Below are positions 1 through 5,279 of a DNA stretch of 5,279 bases, in pieces. How positions within the stretch are numbered: the stretch's first letter is position 1; every line of letters starts with the position of its first letter. Made by a program: the position numbers and the translations under genes. The stretch is from Gammaproteobacteria bacterium. GTDB taxonomy: Bacteria > Pseudomonadota > Gammaproteobacteria > GCA-001735895. The notes under the pieces were generated by a model. It did no database searches. It had not been told where the DNA came from and saw only the letters and a program-made list of their open reading frames with translations. The stretch covers positions 1 to 5,279 of the forward strand of contig JAPUFZ010000131.1 in assembly GCA_027293245.1 (NCBI GenBank). The letters are read 5' to 3'.

Positions 1-398
1 CCCGCTTCGAGCAACTGGACGGCCATCGTAGCCACGCCCATGTTGTAGGCCGAATCGGTATAACGCATGCGTGCCGGTTGCATTGCACCGGTGATTACTA
101 TGGTTTTATATTCTATATCGAGCAGGCACATTGCGGTTTTGATCATGCTATCGCTGCCATGGGTTATTACGATTCGGTCACAGGCATCAGTTTCCACTTT
201 CTGGCGGATGGTTTGGCGATCCTCGTCATTCATTTCCAGGCTGTCTTTTTTCAGTATTGACTCTACTTCGAATTCAAAAGTTACATTGGCTTCTTCGAGT
301 ATTGGGTTTGCCATCGGTTCGCCAATGTGGAAATCGCTTTTGGCATCGTAGTAAATTTTGTCGAAGGTGCCGCCGGTTGCGAGTATTTTTATTTTCAT
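1..398 (-). CDS. Asparaginase-domain protein, single N-terminal domain type (3' end beyond the window)
   Basis: The first 132 codons of a protein with the N-terminal asparaginase fold are present; the C-terminus lies beyond the left edge. It begins MKIKILATGGTFDK. The TGGT at residues 8-11 is the first asparaginase signature, and Thr11 aligns with the nucleophilic threonine of L-asparaginases. THGSDS at 79-84 corresponds to the second signature, usually THGTDT, so Ser82 replaces the usual Thr while Asp83 is kept. VITGAMQP at 101-108 is the usual strand after that motif. Full asparaginases have about 330 residues, but the DAKSDFHIGEP segment after the first motif resembles short proteins of about 160 residues found in Gammaproteobacteria, so perhaps 30 residues are missing (inference from memory of the family). 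The start is the ATG at 396-398, with only a weak AGG upstream. Activity on asparagine is unproven; short forms lack the C-terminal domain of true asparaginases. Confidence 0.85.
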   Translation of the reverse strand, partial: MKIKILATGGTFDKIYYDAKSDFHIGEPMANPILEEANVTFEFEVESILKKDSLEMNDEDRQTIRQKVETDACDRIVITHGSDSMIKTAMCLLDIEYKTIVITGAMQPARMRYTDSAYNMGVATMAVQLLEA

Positions 399-418
399 AT
401 GCCTGATTCTCAGTAAAA

Positions 419-431
419 CGGTTGTAAACCG
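419..431. repeat. Perfect short inverted repeat upstream of the asparaginase-domain gene
   Basis: CGGTT GTA AACCG is a perfect 5-bp inverted repeat with a 3-nt centre, lying 21 nt upstream of the asparaginase-domain start. It could be a small operator or a hairpin in the 5' leader. No T-run follows on either strand, so it is not a convincing terminator. A 5-bp palindrome may also arise by chance. Confidence 0.3.
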
Positions 432-445
432 AACAAGGTTGATGC

Positions 446-567
446 TCTCGCAAAGGCGCAAAGACCGCAAAGGTTTTTTGGGGTGAATTTAAGTAAGGTG
501 ACCGATTTTAGATTGTTTTCATCCATTTTCCGTCTGTTCCTTTGTGTACTCTAGCGCCTTAGCGAGA
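446..567. repeat. Large imperfect palindromic intergenic element with CGCAAAGG tandem units
   Basis: The left arm is 446-473 and the right arm is 539-567 in inverted orientation, separated by about 65 nt of AT-richer sequence. The outer 13 bases (CTCGCAAAGGCGC against the inverted right-arm CTCGCTAAGGCGC) agree at 12 positions, and both arms end at the inner side with CAAAGG. The left arm is itself a run of three related units: CGCAAAGG at 449-456, CGCAAAGAC at 457-465 and CGCAAAGG at 466-473. The right arm is more degenerate. The element fills the gap between the deacylase stop and the asparaginase-domain start. Such terminal-inverted intergenic repeats are typical of dispersed MITE- or REP-like elements, but one copy cannot prove dispersal. 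It could fold in RNA and act as a 3' stabiliser or partial terminator for the rim operon. Confidence 0.6.
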
Positions 568-607
568 ATTACATTTTTATTAAGCATCCATAAAATTTTC
601 TGAGGAG

Positions 608-1720
608 CTAGACCAGTGGCGGTTCGTCGCTATCGCTGTTGTCAGTCAACGGATGATGTTCTTCCTGGTAGGCTTCTATATGATCCGATATCTCGTCGGC
701 GGCTTCATACCTGGCAATATTAAAGATAGCCTCGCCTTCAAATACCAGTGGCAGATTGGTTTTTCCAATCACGATTCCGGAAACAGGACTGATTAATTGT
801 TCGCTGTTTTCCCCGAGTGGGTCGTTTATATAGGCAAGTACATCGCCTTCTTCGACCTGGGTACCGGTAGCCACGAGCGAACGCAATATGCCACTTTGTT
901 GGGCCCGCAGCCACTGGCTGGCATTGGCGATCAGGCAATTTACCGGACTGGTCTTTCGACTCTTGCGGCGCATATCGAGGTGTGACATGACTCGAAGCAC
1001 GCCATTCAGGCCGGCCCTGATGGCAAATTCATCGAAACGCAGGGCTTCGCCACCTTCGTATAGCAAAACAGGAATATCATGATTACTGGCGGCCATGCGA
1101 AACGTGCCTTCGAGTAATTCGGAATTTAGGATTACCGGCACACCAAAGGCTCGCGCCATGCCTTCGGTAACTGGCGCATCGCTTAACATGGCTCGAATCT
1201 GTGGCAGGTTTTCCCGATGCACGGCGCCGGTGTGCAGATCGATTATGTGCGTACAATGCGGAATAACTTCGGTCATAATGATATTCGCGAGTCGCGCTGC
1301 CAATGAACCGGTTTCGGAGCCGGGAAAGGAGCGATTGAGGTCACGACGGTCGGGTAGATATCGTGATTTGGAGACAAAACCAAACACGTTGACCACCGGG
1401 ATAGCGATCAAAGTGCCTTTAATTTTATCGATTTGCTTATGCGCTAATAAGCGGCGTACAATTTCCACGCCGTTGAGTTCGTCACCGTGAAGTGCGGCAC
1501 TGACCAACAGGCAGGGGCCGGGTTGCCGGCCGTGCACTACGTGTATGGGTATGCTGGCACTGCTATGCGTGTAAAAGCTGGGTAAAGGTATATCGATGGA
1601 CTGGCGAGTTCCGGCCTTGACGTGGACACCCGCGATTTCAATACTTTCCCGCCTGGCGGTCGCCTGTTTATCCCTTGCCACGGGTCTTTGTTCTACCTGG
1701 TTTACAACTCTTTTCAACAT
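608..1720 (-). CDS. AstE/AspA-family zinc deacylase (succinylglutamate desuccinylase/aspartoacylase-like)
   Basis: This is a 370-residue M14-like zinc hydrolase of the AstE/aspartoacylase family, which cleaves N-acyl groups from acidic amino acids or related amides. HGDE at 78-81 supplies zinc ligands His78 and Glu81, DLHTG at 161-165 supplies the third ligand His163, DLNRSFPG at 127-134 is the substrate-binding loop, and Glu222 in LLYEGGE is the likely catalytic glutamate. Residues about 268-337 form a lipoyl-like barrel typical of the longer members, with G..V..GD.LA and SP.SG.VIG motifs. An acidic tail (353-370) follows. The ATG at 1720 overlaps rimK by 53 nt and lacks a clear Shine-Dalgarno. 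A GTG at 1681 would shorten the protein to 357 residues and the overlap to 14 nt, and the first 13 residues look dispensable. Its place after rimBK is a recurrent association, so its substrate may be a glutamyl amide and not succinylglutamate; no other arginine-succinyltransferase pathway genes are nearby. It is not astE proper. Confidence 0.9.
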   Translation of the reverse strand: MLKRVVNQVEQRPVARDKQATARRESIEIAGVHVKAGTRQSIDIPLPSFYTHSSASIPIHVVHGRQPGPCLLVSAALHGDELNGVEIVRRLLAHKQIDKIKGTLIAIPVVNVFGFVSKSRYLPDRRDLNRSFPGSETGSLAARLANIIMTEVIPHCTHIIDLHTGAVHRENLPQIRAMLSDAPVTEGMARAFGVPVILNSELLEGTFRMAASNHDIPVLLYEGGEALRFDEFAIRAGLNGVLRVMSHLDMRRKSRKTSPVNCLIANASQWLRAQQSGILRSLVATGTQVEEGDVLAYINDPLGENSEQLISPVSGIVIGKTNLPLVFEGEAIFNIARYEAADEISDHIEAYQEEHHPLTDNSDSDEPPLV

Positions 1721-2573
1721 AGCTAATGATCATACCGGCAACATCCTTGCCGGTCGCCCCTTCGATACCCTCCAGTCCTGGGCTCGAATTTACCTCGATA
1801 ACTACCGCTCCGTGGTTAGACCTTAGCAAATCGACGCCGGCGACATTGAGTCCCATAATCCTTGCCGCACGAACCGCGGTAGAGCGTTCCTCGGGCGTAA
1901 TTTTAATCAGGCTCGAAGTGCCCCCTCGGTGTAAATTTGAACGAAACTCACCTTTCGGCGCCTGTCTTTTCATCGCCGCGACGACCTTACCATCGATGAC
2001 AAAACAACGGATATCAGAACCGCCGGCTTCCTTGATATATTCCTGAACCAGGATGTCGGCCTTGACCCCCATGAAAGCTTCAATGACACTCTCGGCTGCT
2101 TTTTGAGTTTCAGCCAGTACCACGCCGATTCCCTGCGTGCCCTGCAACAGTTTAACCACCAGTGGTGCGCCACCGACCATTTTTATCACATCTTTTATAT
2201 CGTCGGGCTTACTGGCGTAGCCAGTGAGTGGCATACCGATTCCCTTGCGGGAGAGTAATTGCAGTGAGCGTAACTTGTCACGCGATCGTGTAATCGCGAC
2301 CGATTCGTTTAACGGCGCGACACCCATGACTTCGAACTGGCGCAATACGGCGGTTCCGTAGGCAGTTACCGAGGCTCCAATACGGGGGATAACCGCATCG
2401 AATCCTTCCAGTGATTCACCCTTATAGTGTATCGAAGGCTTATGTGAAGCGATGTTCATATAGGCACGCAAGACGTCGATGACCTTGATCTCGTGACCGC
2501 GTTGTTCCGCTGCTTCAATAATACGCCTGGAAGAATACAGTTTACTGTTTCTCGACAACAGGGCGATTTTCAT
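1668..2573 (-). CDS. rimK: Ribosomal protein S6 glutamate ligase RimK (ATP-grasp)
   Basis: RimK uses ATP to add glutamate residues to the C-terminus of ribosomal protein S6, and can make poly-alpha-glutamate in vitro. The protein has 301 residues against 300 in E. coli and resembles it along nearly its whole length. Shared segments include SIHYKG (47-52), FDAVIPRIG (58-66), NESVAI.R.RDKLRS (89-103), [22 protein letters not shown] (134-155, one change from E. coli), VQEYIKEA (176-183), FRSNLHRGG (210-218) and SSPGLEGIE (263-271). Expected ATP and metal residues are present: Lys100, Lys141, Asp187, Arg211, Asn213, Asp248, Glu260 and Asn262. Residues 1-95 form the N-terminal alpha/beta domain, and about 105-288 the ATP-grasp domain; the basic last 12 residues differ from E. 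coli. The ATG at 2571-2573 has a GGAG 8 nt upstream (2582-2585), just after the rimB stop. It is co-transcribed with rimB and overlaps the following deacylase gene. Confidence 0.97.
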   Translation of the reverse strand: MKIALLSRNSKLYSSRRIIEAAEQRGHEIKVIDVLRAYMNIASHKPSIHYKGESLEGFDAVIPRIGASVTAYGTAVLRQFEVMGVAPLNESVAITRSRDKLRSLQLLSRKGIGMPLTGYASKPDDIKDVIKMVGGAPLVVKLLQGTQGIGVVLAETQKAAESVIEAFMGVKADILVQEYIKEAGGSDIRCFVIDGKVVAAMKRQAPKGEFRSNLHRGGTSSLIKITPEERSTAVRAARIMGLNVAGVDLLRSNHGAVVIEVNSSPGLEGIEGATGKDVAGMIISYVEKSCKPGRTKTRGKG

Positions 2574-2587
2574 ACGCGCATCTCCGC

Positions 2588-3052
2588 TTACAGCTGGTAA
2601 AGTTTTCTGGCTCTCAGTTTGCCATTCAGGTAGGAAGCTACAGGATCGATAACTGCTCGCGCTTCAATAGCACGACGCCCCAGCAGCATACGAAACCGCA
2701 TAGTATCACGATTTGTCAGGTTTAATTCAATCGGCCAGCTGACCGTTCCAATGACAATACTGGTTTCGATTACGTAGCGCATTTCCTTGTGGCCACCCGA
2801 ATCACTGACTTCGCGTAAATCGATTATGGGTGCGTGACACTCGACATGAAAATCATAGTTTTTCTGTATCGGGTGGATCAGGAATTTCACCATATCGACG
2901 CTATCGAGCTGGTATTTCTCAGTGTAGAAAGCATGCAGAGCCGAAGTCCTGGCGCCGCTATCGACTTTAACTTTGATTGCGGGCAGGCCGAGGTCGGGTA
3001 AGGCGACCCATTCTCTCCAGCCGAGTGTCAGTAGTTGATTTTTGTCGGGCAT
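2588..3052 (-). CDS. rimB: RimB-like retropepsin-fold protease ('ATP-dependent zinc protease' family, DUF785)
   Basis: This 154-residue protein belongs to the family annotated as ATP-dependent zinc protease or RimK/LysX-associated protein (PF05618, COG4067), which has a retropepsin-like fold. The opening [20 protein letters not shown] (10-29) is typical. [12 protein letters not shown] (30-41) holds the presumed catalytic Asp31 in a D-S-G-A motif, and RMLLGRRAI (121-129) matches the hydrophobic-hydrophobic-Gly strand of aspartic proteases. Length is usual for the family and no signal peptide is seen, so it is cytoplasmic. In Pseudomonas, RimB is encoded beside RimK and modulates RimK action on S6; the same role is inferred here. 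No rimA-like gene lies in the window. The ATG at 3050-3052 fits family N-termini, but its leader has no recognisable Shine-Dalgarno. The gene is first in its operon, 14 nt before rimK. Confidence 0.9.
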   Translation of the reverse strand: MPDKNQLLTLGWREWVALPDLGLPAIKVKVDSGARTSALHAFYTEKYQLDSVDMVKFLIHPIQKNYDFHVECHAPIIDLREVSDSGGHKEMRYVIETSIVIGTVSWPIELNLTNRDTMRFRMLLGRRAIEARAVIDPVASYLNGKLRARKLYQL

Positions 3053-3096
3053 ATTGTGAGTAGACTGGTTATTTATAAACCCGACTCGAAACTGGC

Positions 3097-3125
3097 AATA
3101 TAAACCAACTGCGAGGCAGGCTCAA
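3097..3125 (-). promoter_or_regulatory. Predicted sigma70 promoter for rimB-rimK-deacylase
   Basis: On the minus strand, TTGAGC (-35, 3120-3125; four of six consensus bases) and TATATT (-10, 3097-3102; five of six) are separated by exactly 17 nt. Transcription would start near 3090, leaving a leader of roughly 38 nt before the rimB ATG. The promoter lies wholly in the 82-nt gap after argE, so the rim genes can be expressed separately from argE. A competing pair just downstream, TTGCCA (3093-3098) and TATAAA (3072-3077), has a poorer 15-nt spacer. No terminator was seen after argE, so read-through is also possible. Confidence 0.55.
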
Positions 3126-3134
3126 CAATGGCCG

Positions 3135-4313
3135 TTAGCTGTAGGGGAAAGGATCGATACAGCGATGGATTAGATTGATAATCATATCGTCACAATGTTG
3201 TATCTGCTGTCTGGATACGTATTCGTCAGCTTTGTGGGCCTGATCGATACTGCCGGGACCGCAGACAACACTGTTGATGCCCAGGTGTTGGTCAAATAAC
3301 CCGGCTTCGGTGCCAAAACTGACATTTTCACCGATTTCGTCGACCGGATTGATGGAGCGCGTGTATTCGATGACATTCGATTTGGCATCGGTACACAATC
3401 CCGGATAGTTGGATATCGGTGAGAACTGGATATCACTCTGCTCAAATCTCGATTGCATATCGGTGAGTAGCACCTCGTTGGCATAGTGTTTGATCTCATC
3501 GATCAGGAGATCGAGCCTGTCCTGCGGCAAGTTCCGGATTTCAAATTCAAACTGGCATTGTTTGGGGACTATATTCAGCGCAGTACCGCCGCTGATATTG
3601 CCGACGTGGAAGGTCGAATGCGGCACCGAATAGCCCTGGTCGAGCATTTCACGTTGACGCACTTGCGAGTTCATTTTACGAATAAATGAAACCAGTTCGG
3701 CAGCGTATTCGACCGCGTTAACACCATTGCTGATATAGGCCGAATGGCAGGATGAACCGGTCACTTCAACTTTGAACGCGGCCTTGCCCTTGTGGCCGAT
3801 TACCATTTGCATGTTGGTCGGTTCGCCGATGAGACCGATACGTGGTTTCACCTCGAACCCTGCCATCGCGGATATCAGCTTCTTTACGCCGACACAGCCG
3901 ATCTCTTCATCATAGGAAAAAGCCAGATGTACCGGCGTCTTCTGTGTTTGCGATGCCATTTGCGGAACACCGGCCAGCGCACTGGCAATAAAACCTTTCA
4001 TATCGCAGCTACCGCGGCCGTAATACAACTGGTCATCCGACTTGAGCAGGTAGGGATCACTGTGCCAGTTTTGTCCACTGGTCGGCACGACGTCAGTGTG
4101 GCCGGAGAGCATTACGCCACCAATATCGTCTGGGCCGATAGTGGCATAAAGATTGGCACAAGTCGCGTCATCATTGTGTACGAGCCAGGATTTTATTGAA
4201 TAGCCATCCAGGTAATTGCGAATAAAATCAATTAGCTCGAGATTGGAGGTTGTGCTCGTGGTATCAAAGCTGATTAGCCTGGCGAGAATATCTTCACTGC
4301 TAAGTTGTGCCAT
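3135..4313 (-). CDS. argE: Acetylornithine deacetylase-type M20 metallohydrolase (ArgE)
   Basis: ArgE hydrolyses N2-acetyl-L-ornithine to ornithine and acetate in arginine synthesis; the fold is the two-zinc M20 amidohydrolase. The 392 residues match the family's usual length (about 380-390). Metal and catalytic residues are all visible: SGHTDVVP (70-77) with His72 and Asp74, GRGSCDMKG (99-107) with bridging Asp104, YDEEIGC (134-140) with general base Glu136 and ligand Glu137, GEPT (163-166) with Glu164, and His360 in the QAHKADEY segment. His190 in SSCHSAY lies at the start of the dimerisation domain (about 180-290). The ATG at 4311-4313 has GGAG 7 nt upstream (4321-4324), and the A of the start overlaps the DUF1028 stop, so translation is probably coupled. 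The tight pairing with DUF1028 leaves open a catabolic N-acyl-amino-acid deacetylase role; other arg genes are not in view. The protein lacks a signal peptide. Confidence 0.88.
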   Translation of the reverse strand: MAQLSSEDILARLISFDTTSTTSNLELIDFIRNYLDGYSIKSWLVHNDDATCANLYATIGPDDIGGVMLSGHTDVVPTSGQNWHSDPYLLKSDDQLYYGRGSCDMKGFIASALAGVPQMASQTQKTPVHLAFSYDEEIGCVGVKKLISAMAGFEVKPRIGLIGEPTNMQMVIGHKGKAAFKVEVTGSSCHSAYISNGVNAVEYAAELVSFIRKMNSQVRQREMLDQGYSVPHSTFHVGNISGGTALNIVPKQCQFEFEIRNLPQDRLDLLIDEIKHYANEVLLTDMQSRFEQSDIQFSPISNYPGLCTDAKSNVIEYTRSINPVDEIGENVSFGTEAGLFDQHLGINSVVCGPGSIDQAHKADEYVSRQQIQHCDDMIINLIHRCIDPFPYS

Positions 4314-4984
4314 TAAAGGTCTCCGGGAACACCGTAAGAGGGCGCATCGCCCGGCATCAGCGCGCGGGTAACATAGTCATCGATTTGTGGTTCGTAAACC
4401 GCCCAGCCGGCGTACATCTTTGCAATCGGGTCATCGTCCCAGTCGATACGTAATTCGGCAACAGGCCATGAAACCTCGGCCCCTATCAGTAAACCAGCCG
4501 AATGTAGAGAACCCGCTTCTCCACCAGCCTCGACACCAGCATTGAGTGCGTCCAGCAAGCGTGTTCCAAATGTAGCCGTAGAATTTTCAAAACTAGTTAT
4601 CATCGCTGCAGGTACGCCCTCGTTATCGAGCAGGTTGCCGGCAGCGACACAATATTTACCCTGTGCGGAAGAAAAGCATCCCAACACTTTATCACCGCTG
4701 AATAATCCGGTTTTACCTTCGTTTCCGATCAGTGCGAGTTGACGATACCGCGCATAAGGGGTGCTTTGCACCGTAGCACTGATGGCATCACTAACGCTGA
4801 CTCCACCGGCAAGCAGGGATAACATTCGCTGTCCCAAACGCGGGTCGGTAATGTTTTGACTTAATGCGATACCCACTCCCGCCCGCCAGTGCAGGCATCT
4901 GCTGCCGACACTGATGCTTGAAGATGAAATGACTGCTCCAAACTGGCCTGTATCCGCATCCCAGGCGGCGATCGATAATGTCAT
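4313..4984 (-). CDS. DUF1028 protein, putative Ntn-hydrolase
   Basis: A 223-residue DUF1028 protein (PF06267, COG3342), a family placed in the Ntn-hydrolase superfamily with no established substrate. From the chosen start it reads MTLSIAAWDADTGQFGAVIS, the typical DUF1028 opening. Further family landmarks are QNITDPRLGQRML (43-55), YRQLALI (80-86), KTGLFSG (91-97), GNLL (116-119), GGEAGSLHSAGLLI (154-167) and LRIDWDDDPIAKM (178-190). Thr2 directly follows the initiator Met, so Met removal would expose a possible N-terminal threonine nucleophile. The frame stays open upstream to an ATG at 5083, but that adds 33 basic residues unlike the family and overlaps the small ORF. The ATG at 4982-4984 also has a GGAG at the right distance. 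The gene follows the small ORF by one base and runs into argE with a shared base, so it is an operon member. The function may be amide or peptide hydrolysis (inference). Confidence 0.88.
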   Translation of the reverse strand: MTLSIAAWDADTGQFGAVISSSSISVGSRCLHWRAGVGIALSQNITDPRLGQRMLSLLAGGVSVSDAISATVQSTPYARYRQLALIGNEGKTGLFSGDKVLGCFSSAQGKYCVAAGNLLDNEGVPAAMITSFENSTATFGTRLLDALNAGVEAGGEAGSLHSAGLLIGAEVSWPVAELRIDWDDDPIAKMYAGWAVYEPQIDDYVTRALMPGDAPSYGVPGDL

Positions 4985-4996
4985 GCTATTGACTCC
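4985..4996 (-). promoter_or_regulatory. Ribosome binding site deciding the DUF1028 start
   Basis: GGAG (4993-4996 on the minus strand) stands 8 nt before the ATG at 4982-4984. It overlaps the last codons of the small upstream ORF, whose stop (4986-4988) lies one base before the ATG. This spacing supports the short form of the DUF1028 protein and suggests translational coupling. Confidence 0.65.
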
Positions 4997-5162
4997 AGTC
5001 GCTAAAAAATACTTCGCAATGCGCCGCAAAACTTTCAACATGTGGATTCGAAGCCGTTGGCGCCGGTTGGTGAAGGATAACATGACCGACGCTGATGTTA
5101 TCGGCGATAGGGCGGGAAACCATGGCCTTGCCGTCGTAACTCATGTGGATGGTTAAATTCAT
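4986..5162 (-). CDS. Unrecognised small protein of 58 residues upstream of DUF1028
   Basis: I do not recognise this ORF. From the ATG at 5160-5162 it encodes 58 residues with no membrane segment, signal peptide or clear motif. It has five histidines (6, 27, 31, 41, 48), a single Cys49, a Pro/Ala stretch at 33-37 and an acidic/aromatic end (FFSDWSQ). Evidence that it is real is mainly context: its TAG stop is one base from the DUF1028 ATG, the typical spacing of coupled genes, and its composition is more GC-rich than the AT-rich stretch ahead of it. A TTG at 5211-5213 would lengthen it to 75 residues, and the frame has no stop up to the right edge, so it could also be the end of a larger gene. 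The ATG has only a weak A/G-rich ribosome site. It could be a non-coding leader with a chance ORF. Confidence 0.45.
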   Translation of the reverse strand: MNLTIHMSYDGKAMVSRPIADNISVGHVILHQPAPTASNPHVESFAAHCEVFFSDWSQ

Positions 5163-5279
5163 ATAAAGTATTCTTTTTACATGGTTTAATTCAATAAATA
5201 TTAATTGGAGCAAAAAACTACCAGTGTGACGGGCCAGGGCGCATTCCTGGGTACTAGCGCCGCCGTCAAAGCTTAATGG
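5163..5279. other. Right-edge stretch without an assignable gene
   Basis: Bases 5163-5213 are strongly AT-rich, as expected of an intergenic promoter region for the leftward operon, but no -35/-10 pair with good spacing to the small ORF stands out. Bases 5221-5279 return to ordinary GC content. On the minus strand one frame remains open from the edge into the small ORF; on the plus strand the longest readings end at a TAA near 5274-5276. CCAGG and CCTGG around 5234-5250 could form a 5-bp stem, which is too little to call a terminator. Confidence 0.35.

Noticed and set aside
67..351. Plus-strand ORF of 94 codons over the left-edge gene
   Set aside because: It is antisense to the asparaginase-domain gene, whose family motifs are clear, and its own translation has no recognisable features.
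447..473. Left arm of the palindrome considered as a CRISPR-like array
   Set aside because: The units are contiguous 8-9-mers without spacers, and the right copy is inverted, so it is not a CRISPR.
1095..1490. Plus-strand ORF of 131 codons inside the deacylase gene
   Set aside because: It is a shadow of the minus-strand deacylase, which carries intact zinc-ligand motifs; the plus reading shows no domain.
3792..4199. Plus-strand ORF of 135 codons inside argE
   Set aside because: It lies opposite conserved M20 motifs and its translation looks like random antisense sequence.
4985..5083. N-terminal extension of the DUF1028 ORF (33 extra residues)
   Set aside because: The segment is basic and unlike the family, lacks a ribosome site at its ATG, overlaps the small ORF, and would displace the family-typical MT start.
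5165..5194. Promoter-like TTGAAT, 18 nt, TACTTT before the small ORF
   Set aside because: The -10 matches only three consensus bases, and the predicted start would fall within the ATG of the small ORF.
5214..5276. Short plus-strand reading ending in TAA near the right edge
   Set aside because: Only about 20 codons, no proper start with a ribosome site at normal distance and no recognisable content.

Overview
The window is about 5.3 kb of chromosomal DNA with every recognisable gene on the minus strand, so genes read from right to left. The close match of the 301-residue protein to enterobacterial RimK, the RimB/RimK/AstE-like neighbourhood, and the moderate GC content with AT-rich intergenic gaps all suggest a gammaproteobacterium, probably environmental or marine. 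No taxon below that level can be supported. There are no rRNA or tRNA genes, transposases, phage genes or CRISPR arrays.

Right part (5162 to 3135): an unrecognised 58-residue ORF, a DUF1028-type putative Ntn-hydrolase, and an M20 deacetylase of the ArgE type. They are packed as one unit. One base separates the small ORF from DUF1028, and the DUF1028 stop shares a base with the argE start. The DUF1028 start is set at 4984, not at the longest possible ORF, because a GGAG sits at the right spacing and because this start puts a threonine at position 2, where an Ntn nucleophile is expected.

Middle part (3125 to 608): an 82-nt gap carries a good sigma70-like promoter. It is followed by rimB (a retropepsin-like 'ATP-dependent zinc protease'), rimK (the ATP-grasp glutamate ligase that extends ribosomal protein S6) and an AstE/AspA-family zinc deacylase. 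Spacing is 14 nt between rimB and rimK, and rimK overlaps the deacylase gene by up to 53 nt. This looks like one operon for adding and possibly trimming glutamate tails.

Left part (607 to 1): a 209-nt gap holds a large imperfect inverted repeat with CGCAAAGG-type tandem units and a small hairpin. It is followed by the first 132 codons of a short asparaginase-domain protein that runs off the left edge.

Four or five of the six main genes encode hydrolases for amide bonds, and one encodes an amide ligase acting on glutamate. Nothing here is a clearly new defence or mobile system. The least explained items are the small ORF at the right, the DUF1028/ArgE pair, the deacylase attached to rimBK, and the palindromic intergenic element.
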